From NCBI GenBank assembly GCA_905233445.1, contig CAJOEP010000004.1, positions 1 through 64,000 of the forward strand: a DNA stretch of 64,000 nt. The letters run 5' to 3'. A program made the position numbers and the translations under genes. Below are positions 26,687 through 35,063 of the stretch, in pieces (positions within the stretch are counted from its first letter, which is position 1; each line of letters starts with the position of its first letter). This DNA is from an uncultured Bacteroidales bacterium (GTDB lineage: Bacteria > Bacteroidota > Bacteroidia > Bacteroidales > F082). The notes beneath the pieces are model-generated. The model made no database searches, was not told the origin of the DNA, and was given only the letters and a program-made list of their open reading frames with translations.

Positions 26687-27715
26687 ATGAACATGTTTTC
26701 AGTTTCATCGATTTCTCCTTCAAATATCGCAATTGTGAAGTATTGGGGAAAACATGGCAATCAGCTGCCAAACAACCCCTCAATCAGTTTCACGTTAAGC
26801 CGCTGCCATACAGAAACATTACTAAAAGCATCACGCAACGCTACCGACGGCTATTCTCTGCATTTTCTTTTTGAAGGAAATGAATCACCAAAGTTTAAAG
26901 AGAAAATAGAGAAGTATCTTATTGATAATCAACAGTATTTTGGTTTTTTAAAAGGTCTTGACATTGAAATTGAAAGCAGCAATTCATTTCCGCATTCTTC
27001 AGGAATAGCGTCCAGCGCTGCCTCGATGAGCGCATTGGTCTTATGTCTTTTAAAACTGGAAAAATATGTAAATCAGGATGTTACACCTGTCGATTTGCGA
27101 AAAGCTTCCATGCTTTCGCGACTAGCATCAGGTAGCGCAGCTCGTTCAGTGTATCCAGTGATGGCTTTGTGGGGCGCAACACCTTCAGTATCAGATAGTT
27201 CCGATGATTATGCAGTGCCGTTGGCAGATATGGTGAACCCCATTTTCAAATCATATCACGACAGCATCATGATCGTATCAAACAAAGAGAAAAGCGTTTC
27301 TTCACGTGTCGGTCATTCACTAATGAACGGTCATCCGCTAGCTGAACAACGTTACAAAACCGCAAGAGATAATACCGAACGCCTTATAAAAGTGTTGCAA
27401 TGCGGTGATATTCAAGAGTTTATAGAAATAGCCGAGGCAGAAGCTCTGCAGCTTCACGAGATGATGGCGACATCAAATCCTCCATATAAGTTGATTGAAC
27501 ATAATACTCTGAAAATCATAGATTTAGTGCGTGAATATCGTCACGAAACAAATGTTCCTGTGTGTTTTACTCTCGACGCGGGACCAAATGTGCATCTGCT
27601 TTATCCTGACGACTCTGATGCTCAAGTGAAACAATTCATAAAAGAGAGTATTCTGCAGTACTGCAATGATTATCAATATATTGACGATGTCGTTCAAAAC
27701 GAAGTGAAATTATAA
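26687..27715 (+). CDS. mvaD: Diphosphomevalonate decarboxylase (mevalonate pathway)
   Basis: ATP-dependent decarboxylation of mevalonate diphosphate to isopentenyl diphosphate. The protein (342 residues) has IAIVKYWGKHGNQLPNNPSI at the N terminus, the GHMP phosphate loop SGIASSAASMSAL, SRLASGSAARSVYP and CFTLDAGPNVHLL. These are the family hallmarks; related mevalonate-3-kinase-like or bisphosphate decarboxylases cannot be excluded. The next gene, a GHMP kinase, follows 11 bases on and supports a mevalonate route. Confidence 0.88.
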   Translation: MNMFSVSSISPSNIAIVKYWGKHGNQLPNNPSISFTLSRCHTETLLKASRNATDGYSLHFLFEGNESPKFKEKIEKYLIDNQQYFGFLKGLDIEIESSNSFPHSSGIASSAASMSALVLCLLKLEKYVNQDVTPVDLRKASMLSRLASGSAARSVYPVMALWGATPSVSDSSDDYAVPLADMVNPIFKSYHDSIMIVSNKEKSVSSRVGHSLMNGHPLAEQRYKTARDNTERLIKVLQCGDIQEFIEIAEAEALQLHEMMATSNPPYKLIEHNTLKIIDLVREYRHETNVPVCFTLDAGPNVHLLYPDDSDAQVKQFIKESILQYCNDYQYIDDVVQNEVKL

Positions 27716-27726
27716 AAACTAGCAAC

Positions 27727-28629
27727 ATGGAAATAAAAAAATACTACGGCAAAGTTATTCTTTTTGGCGAATATTCAATGATTTTCGGCTCGCCAGCCCT
27801 CCTCATGCCTCTCTATACCGGCGAGTCGCATTGGGATTATATCTGGCGCAATCATGGCAAGAAAAATTATTCGTCAAATCGGAGCCTTCACGCTTTTGCA
27901 AACTATCTCGAAGGCAGTGATTATTTTACCGAACATGTTGATGTTGAGAAGTTTAGAGCCGAACTAAAAAAAGGAATGTTCCTCGACTCATGTATACCTT
28001 CGGGCTATGGGGTGGGTAGCTCCGGCGCACTCACAGCAGCAGTTTACGACCGTTTCAAAAAAGATGAAATCGAAGATCTTATAGTGCTTAAGAAATTCCT
28101 CGGCGACATGGAAAACTGTTTCCACGGCAGCAGCTCGGGTCTCGACCCGCTCCAATGCTATCTCGGAAAGCCATTCATACTTACCGAAGATAAGAAAATA
28201 GAGATTCTTAAGAAGGATTTTGTGCCGGAAAATATCCATATCTTCTTGATAGACAGTAAGATAAAGAGCGAAACAAAAACTTTGGTGAACTATTTTAAAG
28301 AACAACGCGAAAACGAACGTTATCTGAAAGCTTTCAACGAGCTTTATGTTCCTTTCGTAGGCCGTTGCATCAAATCTATGGTGTCAGGCGATGTCAATGC
28401 ATTCTTTGATGATTTGTCGCATCTCTCTTATTATCAAACAGTTATGATGCGTCCGATGATTACCGACAATATGCTTCCTCTCTTCTCGCTGAAACGAAAA
28501 GACGTTCATTTCCAAATAAAAATATGCGGATCCGGCGGTGGCGGATTCTTCCTCGGTTTCTCCGATGATGTGGAGCAAACCAACGCGTTTATGGCTGAAA
28601 AAGATTTCCCAATTACCTGGGTTATCTGA
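27727..28629 (+). CDS. GHMP kinase, probable mevalonate kinase
   Basis: 300 residues. Starts KKYYGKVILFGEYSMIFGSPAL, a typical mevalonate kinase opening. The ATP loop is IPSGYGVGSSGALTAAV, then GSSSGLDPLQ and the C-terminal GSGGGGFFLGF motif. It most likely phosphorylates mevalonate or phosphomevalonate, given mvaD directly upstream. Convergent with the LRR operon, 9 bases away. Confidence 0.82.
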   Translation: MEIKKYYGKVILFGEYSMIFGSPALLMPLYTGESHWDYIWRNHGKKNYSSNRSLHAFANYLEGSDYFTEHVDVEKFRAELKKGMFLDSCIPSGYGVGSSGALTAAVYDRFKKDEIEDLIVLKKFLGDMENCFHGSSSGLDPLQCYLGKPFILTEDKKIEILKKDFVPENIHIFLIDSKIKSETKTLVNYFKEQRENERYLKAFNELYVPFVGRCIKSMVSGDVNAFFDDLSHLSYYQTVMMRPMITDNMLPLFSLKRKDVHFQIKICGSGGGGFFLGFSDDVEQTNAFMAEKDFPITWVI

Positions 28630-28638
28630 TTGACTCTC

Positions 28639-31161
28639 TTAGTGATAGATAATATTCAACTCAGGACGGCTGCTTCTTAAGGCATTGATTTCCTTCGCCT
28701 TGACCTTTGAGCCGATAGCCTTTATATATCTTAACGAACTGAGTTTTGCAACTGGAGCCAGCGACTTGATGCTAGTGTTCGCAATATTCAATTCCTCAAG
28801 AGAAGTGCATTTTGCCAACACTTTGATATTCTTGATGTTAGTGTTTGAAATGTCCAGCACACGAAGATTGTTCATATACTCAAGTGGATTCAAATCCATA
28901 ACACGTGTGTTTTCAAATGATAGCACCTCAAGCGTAGTCACATTAGCCAAAGCAAAGATATCGGTAATCGGATTGCCATCAATATGCAGCTCTTTCAAAA
29001 CCTTGAGTTTGCTCAACGGATTCAAATCGGTGATGTGGTTATCGTTGATACTCAATTTCTTAAGGAACATCAACTCGTTGAGTGGCTCTAAAGTCGAGAT
29101 AACAGTCCTTGTGTCAACTTCTATCTCTTCAATGTCGGCCACGGCTTGTAACTGCTCGGCTGTCGGGCTGATTCCAATCTCAACAATGTTTCGGAAAACT
29201 TCTCTCCAGCTGTCGTCAAGCATCACATCCCACCAACGTTGTAGCTTTTCGGTCTGATAGATTATCTTCACATTGGGCAATGAGCTCCTTAAATTGAACA
29301 CCTGTTCCGGAGTCACCTTGCTGTGTTCGGCTTTGATAGCGGTGAGACCTTTCATGTTGCCTAGTGGCTCCAAATTTTCAATATTGGTGTTTTCAATGTT
29401 GATTTCCAATAAGTTAAGCAAATTTTCTAAAGGTGCTAAATCACTTGTTTTGGTGCCTTTCAAGTTGAGATATTTCAAATTGTGCAAGGCATGAAGTGGC
29501 GTCAGGTCTGTGATTTTTGTGTTTTCGAGGTTCAGGCTTTCGAGGTTGGTGAGCCTTTCAAGTGGTGCCACATCAATAAAACGCTGATCCAAAGTGAGCG
29601 TCTTCATGCTTATGATGACGTGCAATTCTTCGGCATCAGGCTCGGTGTTCGTGTTGTTTTGAGTAGAAAAAACGGTTTTCCATATCGCAGGCAGCCCGTC
29701 CCACCAGTCTTGTAGCGCCTTGGTCTCGTAAATGACCATCACATTGCTGTTTTCGTGCCTGAAACTGTCGGCTTTTTCCGAATCAACCAATGTATTGTCA
29801 CAATAAATTCTTACGAGATGAGTCATGTCTTTAAGCGGCATCAGATCTTCAATATTTGTATTTCTGCATTGTAACTCGTTGAGTCTGATAAGATTAGCTA
29901 AAGGACTTAAGTCTGTGACCGGAGTTCCGTCGATAATGAGTAACTGCAGGTTTTCGAGATTTGCTATAGGTGTGAGATCCGAAATGCCTGTGTTGCTTAA
30001 ATTGAGATAATGCAGCGATTGCGGTAATACTATTGAGTCGAGGCTGGTTACCTTAGAGTTTGATATGTCTAAGTCATTGAGCATTATGCAGTTACCTAAA
30101 ACACTGATGTCTTCAATAGTGCTGTTGCTCAACGACAAATTAGTGAGTTGATGATAAAGTCCTATGATTTCGATATCGTTGAGGTTCAGGTTTTCTGCTC
30201 TCAGAACCTTGATGTCGTTGGTGTATCTCAAGTCGGAGATATCTGTTATAGCAGTGTTGCTGATATCTAACTTGTTGATTTTGTTGAGATTTCTAATTGG
30301 GGTGATGTCGTCTATATCAGTAAATGAGCAATCGAGGTTTTGCAGGTTGGAGAGCTCGTAAAGCGGGTCCAGCGAATGAATCAAATCGTTGCGACTAACA
30401 TCGATGTCGGTTATTTTTGTAAATTCTGTCAGTTTTTCGTACAATGCTGGCATGTCGCATGCTATGGTGCTTTCGACGAGGCTGTCATCGACTATCACGA
30501 TAGAGTCGCGATAGATGTGCGCGATGGTGTAAATCTCGATGGAGTCGAGGATGAACTGGTCATCGCCGAAATACATTTTCCACGCTGCCGGCATTCTGTT
30601 CCACCAAAGTCTAAGTTCCTCAGTCTCATTAGGTTTAGTGGTGTACATGCTTGCGATTTTCAGGTCTTTTTTCGAAGGGTCAATGTTGATCTCCATAAAT
30701 CTCTTGCACGTGTTGTGGACAGTGTCGCCAACAATTGTGTGTCCTGCAATGGTTCTCATCATCGTCACTTTGAAATATGTGTCGCCGTTATCGTTCACCT
30801 GCGGCTTGATGTCGTCGATTTTAAAGGTGAAAGTGATGTCCTTGAAGAAAAAATCGATATCTTTCAGATAGGCCTGCACGTCCTTATTAATATAGGTGCT
30901 GCGGCCGTCGTCAAGGTCGTCTTCAATTTGAACCTCGTTGTCAAGGAAAATCTTGGCATAGCTTTCCTTGAAAATGATGTCCTTTTCTTGTGCCGTGGCA
31001 TCAGGATTTCCGATGAAAGAGAAAGTCTCTTCAAGGTACTTGACCATCATCGTAATCTGCTGGGAATATTCATCGATTTCGTTCTTGCTCAAGCTGCTCT
31101 TTTGTGCGAAAACGTTATGGCAAGACAAAAATAAAACCGCAATAAAAACTAATTTTTTCAT
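28639..31161 (-). CDS. Exported leucine-rich repeat protein with three homologous modules
   Basis: 840 residues; signal peptide to about residue 20 (NVFA-QKS). Residues 25-175 form an NTF2-like domain resembling the neighbouring operon proteins. Three modules follow. Each opens with a WWxxxPxxWxxxF-type cap (WW at 186, 486 and 643; the third is irregular), runs through 22-residue LRRs (LxxLDISNTxITDIxPL), and closes with LR..PNV.IIY (to about 478, 635 and 839). There is no T9SS domain or lipobox, so the product is probably periplasmic or released. A protein-binding role is likely from the fold; the ligand is unknown. ATGA overlap with the upstream gene. Confidence 0.85.
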   Translation of the reverse strand: MKKLVFIAVLFLSCHNVFAQKSSLSKNEIDEYSQQITMMVKYLEETFSFIGNPDATAQEKDIIFKESYAKIFLDNEVQIEDDLDDGRSTYINKDVQAYLKDIDFFFKDITFTFKIDDIKPQVNDNGDTYFKVTMMRTIAGHTIVGDTVHNTCKRFMEINIDPSKKDLKIASMYTTKPNETEELRLWWNRMPAAWKMYFGDDQFILDSIEIYTIAHIYRDSIVIVDDSLVESTIACDMPALYEKLTEFTKITDIDVSRNDLIHSLDPLYELSNLQNLDCSFTDIDDITPIRNLNKINKLDISNTAITDISDLRYTNDIKVLRAENLNLNDIEIIGLYHQLTNLSLSNSTIEDISVLGNCIMLNDLDISNSKVTSLDSIVLPQSLHYLNLSNTGISDLTPIANLENLQLLIIDGTPVTDLSPLANLIRLNELQCRNTNIEDLMPLKDMTHLVRIYCDNTLVDSEKADSFRHENSNVMVIYETKALQDWWDGLPAIWKTVFSTQNNTNTEPDAEELHVIISMKTLTLDQRFIDVAPLERLTNLESLNLENTKITDLTPLHALHNLKYLNLKGTKTSDLAPLENLLNLLEINIENTNIENLEPLGNMKGLTAIKAEHSKVTPEQVFNLRSSLPNVKIIYQTEKLQRWWDVMLDDSWREVFRNIVEIGISPTAEQLQAVADIEEIEVDTRTVISTLEPLNELMFLKKLSINDNHITDLNPLSKLKVLKELHIDGNPITDIFALANVTTLEVLSFENTRVMDLNPLEYMNNLRVLDISNTNIKNIKVLAKCTSLEELNIANTSIKSLAPVAKLSSLRYIKAIGSKVKAKEINALRSSRPELNIIYH

Positions 31162-32003
31162 TTTTTAGGTTGATAAAGCTTTATAAGAGATGCTTTTTCT
31201 TCGTCTTTAAGATAAAATAGGTTGGAGATGAGCCATCCTGAGTTGTAGCCGTCGCGGTTGAACCACGATACCTCAAAATACCAGTTTTTAATCTGAAAAA
31301 CATGGAATTTAACGCTGTCAACGCGCTCAAAAACGAGATTTCCTTGTTTTATTTCGTAGAAAAATAATGTCAGATAATCAGGCTGATAATCGGTAGATGC
31401 GTAATACTCAACGATTTGCTTGTCGCTGAACACTTTGTAAATGTTCATGAAGTCGAGTTCATGGCTCATAGGATGTAAGAAGTGTTTCTCACGTTCCGCC
31501 AGCTCGCCTTGCGGAAAATATTTCTGAAACTCGGAGAAGAACACATTGGTAATCACCCACTTGGAGCCTAATCCTTCTTCTTCGAGAGCCAAAATAATGC
31601 TTACATCCACGTCTTTGCCTTTCCATTTGAATTTGGCTGACACCTCAGAGTACCAGTCGCCTCCAAGAAACTCCATAAACTGGTTGTTTTTGATGAGGTC
31701 TTCCACGAAAAAGTCGCGCAAAGCGCCTGATGTCCTTGGATTTTCGAGGTCGAACAGCAGCGGGAGCACGTCTTTGCGTTTGTCCGGATTTCTGAAGCTG
31801 GCGTCGTTCTGATTGAGTTTTTTACCGTATTGGTCCTCTTCGTAATTAAATCTGTTGATAAACTGTCCCATCTGCTTGGTCATGGTGTAGAGCGCACGCT
31901 CGTCCATCTCTACGTCACCGAGGTTGCCAAGTACTTGGGCGTCAACGTTAAAACAAAGTGCCAGCGCGAAAACTGGCACTATAATTTTCAAAATCTTGTT
32001 CAT
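31158..32003 (-). CDS. Exported protein of unknown function (NTF2-like fold suspected)
   Basis: 281 residues with a signal peptide (FALALCFNVDA-QVL). I recognise no named family. The body alternates a helical N-terminal part (TMTKQMGQFINRF) with beta-rich segments (YSEVSAKFKWKGKDVDVSIIL, YFEVSWFNRDGYNSGWLIS), which suggests one or two NTF2-like domains similar to those in the genes on either side. Third gene of the operon; it overlaps both neighbours by one and four bases. Confidence 0.75.
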   Translation of the reverse strand: MNKILKIIVPVFALALCFNVDAQVLGNLGDVEMDERALYTMTKQMGQFINRFNYEEDQYGKKLNQNDASFRNPDKRKDVLPLLFDLENPRTSGALRDFFVEDLIKNNQFMEFLGGDWYSEVSAKFKWKGKDVDVSIILALEEEGLGSKWVITNVFFSEFQKYFPQGELAEREKHFLHPMSHELDFMNIYKVFSDKQIVEYYASTDYQPDYLTLFFYEIKQGNLVFERVDSVKFHVFQIKNWYFEVSWFNRDGYNSGWLISNLFYLKDEEKASLIKLYQPKK

Positions 32004-32587
32004 TATTTAATTGTGGTTTCTTTAACACGCATGTCGCCAAGCAACACATCCCAGAAGCCTATGAGACGGCCACCGATTTGTGTCTCTTTGCGTTTCACAT
32101 AAACTGTGATGTCTTTCTTTGTGGTGTCCTGATAAACGAGTCGTCCTTCAGCGTCATATCCTTTGAATGTCTGGAAAATTGTGATGACACCGACATATGT
32201 CCCGTCAGGTTGACGTTGTAAGTCAGACACATACTGAATTTTATACCAGTCAATCTCAACACGGTCGTAGTTGAGACGCATCAGTCTCTCGAGATATGGA
32301 CGTACTTTGAAGTACTCGATGTTCTTCTTTGCCAATGACGAGACGCCGATTTCCGCGTCAGGAGCGAAAAGCTCTTCGGCGCGGTCGATAACTCTGTTGG
32401 CCTCGCTCCATGGAGTGTTTTTCGAGCCAATGAGCTTGATGTATTTCGACAAATCACGGACTTTCTCAAGTGCAAGACTGTCAATGGCTTGCTTGCGTTC
32501 CGGGCTGAGTTCCGGCTCCTGTGCGAAAGCCTGATAGCCGGTGAGTGCGAAAAATGCGAATGCTATTGCAAATAATACCTTTTTCAT
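32003..32587 (-). CDS. Exported protein of unknown function, NTF2-like
   Basis: 194 residues with a signal peptide ending near GYQAFA-QEP. The pattern of an N-terminal helix (KVRDLSKYIKLIGS), APDAEIGVSS, VRPYLERLMRL and paired strands (GTYVGVITIFQTFKGYDAEG, KKDITVYVKRKET) matches the N-terminal domain of the LRR protein two genes downstream. Probably NTF2-like. Second gene of the operon; stop and next start share one base. Confidence 0.75.
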   Translation of the reverse strand: MKKVLFAIAFAFFALTGYQAFAQEPELSPERKQAIDSLALEKVRDLSKYIKLIGSKNTPWSEANRVIDRAEELFAPDAEIGVSSLAKKNIEYFKVRPYLERLMRLNYDRVEIDWYKIQYVSDLQRQPDGTYVGVITIFQTFKGYDAEGRLVYQDTTKKDITVYVKRKETQIGGRLIGFWDVLLGDMRVKETTIK

Positions 32588-32588
32588 C

Positions 32589-33230
32589 TTATTTCTTTAT
32601 TAATTCGAGTTCTGTAATCTTGTTTTCTGCATTAAATTTCACGTTGTCAACGCCTACAGTGACCTTTTTCTGGTCTTTCAGATAGTTGAGGTAGTTGACA
32701 GCTGTGGTCGGACGGTCGTAGTCACCGAAGTTGTTCAAACGGATAAGCACCACAGCGTCAGGCGATTCGAACAAATCGAGAGCCTCTCTGATGTATTTGT
32801 TGGCGGTGTTGACATCCGTGGCGTTGGCAATGAGGTCGAACAATTCAGCGAGACCGGTCTTGGGCTTGTTCTGCTCCTCCAGCTCACGCAGACGCTGTTC
32901 TTCCTCGATGCGTTTCAACTCAGCGAGACGGTCTCTCTCAGCAATGGCTTTGGAAACCTTAATCTCAGCAAGCTCGATCTTCTCCACAATCTCAGGGTTT
33001 TTCTTTGAAAAATCAATTTTCTTAATTTCTTCGATGCGCTCGAGCTGCTCCTCTAACGTCCATTCCGTTTCGTCATTCAAAATGGCATCCAAATCTTTGG
33101 TAGCCTGAGCCACCAGCATTTTGTACTCTTTCTTAGATAGTTTTTTTGACGATTTGCAACTGCTTGCTCCACAAATTGTTACGAGAGCAATCATCGCTAA
33201 AATAATGATACTTTTAAACTGTTTTAACAT
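32589..33230 (-). CDS. Lipoprotein with charged coiled coil, unknown function
   Basis: 213 residues. The lipobox is ICGASSCKSSKK. A highly charged helical stretch (about residues 55-120, with ERDRLAELKRIEEEQR and RELEEQNKP) is predicted to be a coiled coil. A small C-terminal domain follows (LFDLIANATDVNTANKYIREAL ... VTVGVDNVKFNAENKITELELIKK). First gene of the four-gene operon and so the likely membrane anchor for it. One base separates it from the next gene. Confidence 0.75.
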   Translation of the reverse strand: MLKQFKSIIILAMIALVTICGASSCKSSKKLSKKEYKMLVAQATKDLDAILNDETEWTLEEQLERIEEIKKIDFSKKNPEIVEKIELAEIKVSKAIAERDRLAELKRIEEEQRLRELEEQNKPKTGLAELFDLIANATDVNTANKYIREALDLFESPDAVVLIRLNNFGDYDRPTTAVNYLNYLKDQKKVTVGVDNVKFNAENKITELELIKK

Positions 33231-33264
33231 ATTGCTGTAATTTTTATCATTGTATTAATAACTC

Positions 33265-33273
33265 GCAAAGTTA
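33265..33273 (-). promoter_or_regulatory. -7 promoter box for the lipoprotein-LRR operon
   Basis: Minus strand TAACTTTGC, 34 bases before the first start codon at 33230. Confidence 0.55.
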
Positions 33274-33332
33274 AGAAATATTTTGATAGGATGCACCACA
33301 ATTGAAGATTTTTTCGCAATTTTGAGGTCGAA

Positions 33333-35039
33333 ATGAGATTTTACAACATCCCGATATTTTTACCCGAACTCGCTTGTCCCTTCAGATGCGTTTACTGCAA
33401 CCAGTATAGTATCACCGGAAAACAAAAACTACCTGATATTCAAGAAGTTAAGAATACAATAGAGAACTATTTGGCATCTTTTAAAGAAAAAGATAGGTTT
33501 GTGGAGGTTGCTTTTTTCGGCGGAAATTTTACCGGCCTACCCGAAAAAATGCAGGACGAATTTTTGGAAGTGGTGCAGCCGTATCTCGAAAAAGGCGTAA
33601 TTGACGGCGTCAGATGCTCGACAAGACCCGATTATATCGATGAAAAACGTGTAAAAACGTTGAAAAACTTCGGTATGCGTAACATTGAACTCGGAGCGCA
33701 GACCACAAACGATGAGATTTTGCGAAAATGCGGTAGGGGACATTCCTTTAAAGATATTGAAAACGCTTCGCAAATCATTGTCAATGAAGGAATTACACTC
33801 GGACTCCAGATGATGCTCGGACTGCCGTTCGATAATTTTGATTACGATATGCAAACGGCACGCGACATCGTGCGGCTCGGTGCCAAAGAAACACGTATTT
33901 ATCCTTGTATCGTGGTGAAAGACACTGAGTTAGAGAGACTTTACCACAATGGCGAATATGCTCCTCTGACTTTGGATGCGGCGGTTGAACAATCGGCTGC
34001 TTTATACGAATTTTTCACTGAAAATGAAGTGAAAGTGCTTCGTGTAGGACTTCACACCTCTGAAGATTTAAATGGCGACGCTTTTGTTGCGGGACCTTAT
34101 CATAAAAACTTCGCCGAGATGGTGCTAAGCCGCCTTTGGGGCAGAAAATTCGACAAAATTGACGAGAAATCCGATAATATTGTCATTGAAGTCCCTGAAA
34201 ATCAATTGAATCACGCGATAGGGTATAAGGGGGAGAACAAAAAGAAATTGCAGGAACGATATAAAAAAGTGGAGATTAAACCAACCCCGTCATTTCGAGC
34301 GAAACGGAGTGGAGTCGAGAAATCTCCTGTCATTATCATCGCCAGCTCCACCATGCCACCAGCAGCCAAGGAAACCCTATTAAAAATGGGCTCCGTCACC
34401 TGGCTCGAGCCTTCAGATTTGGCGTATCCTTCAATCTCGTCACATCCCGACATCTTCTTCTTTTGCCATAATGAAAGATATTGTGACTCAGTGATTTATG
34501 CGGAAAATGTCCATATTAATTTACCTTCAAATATAAAGGCAATAAAAGGCGAAAAATCAGTCGGTCATAAATATCCCGAAACAGTTCCATACAACGCCGT
34601 CGGAATAGATAACATGTTGATACATAATATGTTATATACCGATTCTTCCATATTGGAAAAATATGGAAAAATGTGGACAAAATCCGTGCAACTCCATGTG
34701 AATCAAGGATATACACGATGTAATTTGTTGGCATTGGATGAAAACAATTTCATAACATCCGATTTCGGTATAAAGAAAATGTTGGAAGAAAACGGCCGTA
34801 CTGTTTTTTATGTTGACCCGCATCAGATCGCACTTCCGGGTCATGACCATGGCTTCTTCCCGGGCTGCTGCGGTCTCGTCAACGACAACGTGGTGGTGTG
34901 CGGCTCATTGAAGTATCTGAAGGAATGTAAGGAACTGAAAAAGTTTATTCGTCGCAACAAAATGAAAATCATCGAATTATACGACGGAGAGCTTGTTGAT
35001 GTCGGGAGCATTTTCTTTATTCAGAATCAGAAAATTTAG
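33333..35039 (+). CDS. Radical SAM protein fused to a second domain across a repeat
   Basis: 568 residues. Residues 1-310 are an Elp3/HemN-like radical SAM domain with the cluster motif CPFRCVYC near the N terminus, FGGNFTG, ELGAQTTNDEIL and the closing AIGYKGENKKKLQERY. Residues about 333-568 (VIIIASSTMPPAAKETLL ... GHDHGFFPGCCGL) look like a separate domain, perhaps the amidinotransferase-like GME fold of the DUF6873 kind; I am unsure. The joint, SFRAKRSGVEKSP, is encoded by the 40-bp repeat at 34289. Substrate unknown. Transcribed toward the U32 gene. Confidence 0.8.
   Translation: MRFYNIPIFLPELACPFRCVYCNQYSITGKQKLPDIQEVKNTIENYLASFKEKDRFVEVAFFGGNFTGLPEKMQDEFLEVVQPYLEKGVIDGVRCSTRPDYIDEKRVKTLKNFGMRNIELGAQTTNDEILRKCGRGHSFKDIENASQIIVNEGITLGLQMMLGLPFDNFDYDMQTARDIVRLGAKETRIYPCIVVKDTELERLYHNGEYAPLTLDAAVEQSAALYEFFTENEVKVLRVGLHTSEDLNGDAFVAGPYHKNFAEMVLSRLWGRKFDKIDEKSDNIVIEVPENQLNHAIGYKGENKKKLQERYKKVEIKPTPSFRAKRSGVEKSPVIIIASSTMPPAAKETLLKMGSVTWLEPSDLAYPSISSHPDIFFFCHNERYCDSVIYAENVHINLPSNIKAIKGEKSVGHKYPETVPYNAVGIDNMLIHNMLYTDSSILEKYGKMWTKSVQLHVNQGYTRCNLLALDENNFITSDFGIKKMLEENGRTVFYVDPHQIALPGHDHGFFPGCCGLVNDNVVVCGSLKYLKECKELKKFIRRNKMKIIELYDGELVDVGSIFFIQNQKI
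34289..34328 (+). repeat. 40-bp dispersed repeat at a domain junction in the radical SAM gene
   Basis: Begins GTCATTTCGAGCGAAAC and ends GTCGAGAAATCTCCT, as in lnt (16030). It is translated SFRAKxSxVEKSP in the same frame in both genes. Confidence 0.88.
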
Positions 35040-35040
35040 T

Positions 35041-35049
35041 TATTTTTGC
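35041..35049 (+). promoter_or_regulatory. -7 promoter box for the U32 gene
   Basis: TATTTTTGC, beginning one base after the radical SAM stop codon. It overlaps the TTG at 35046, which therefore cannot be the translated start. Confidence 0.55.
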
Positions 35050-35063
35050 AAAAAATATCTGTC

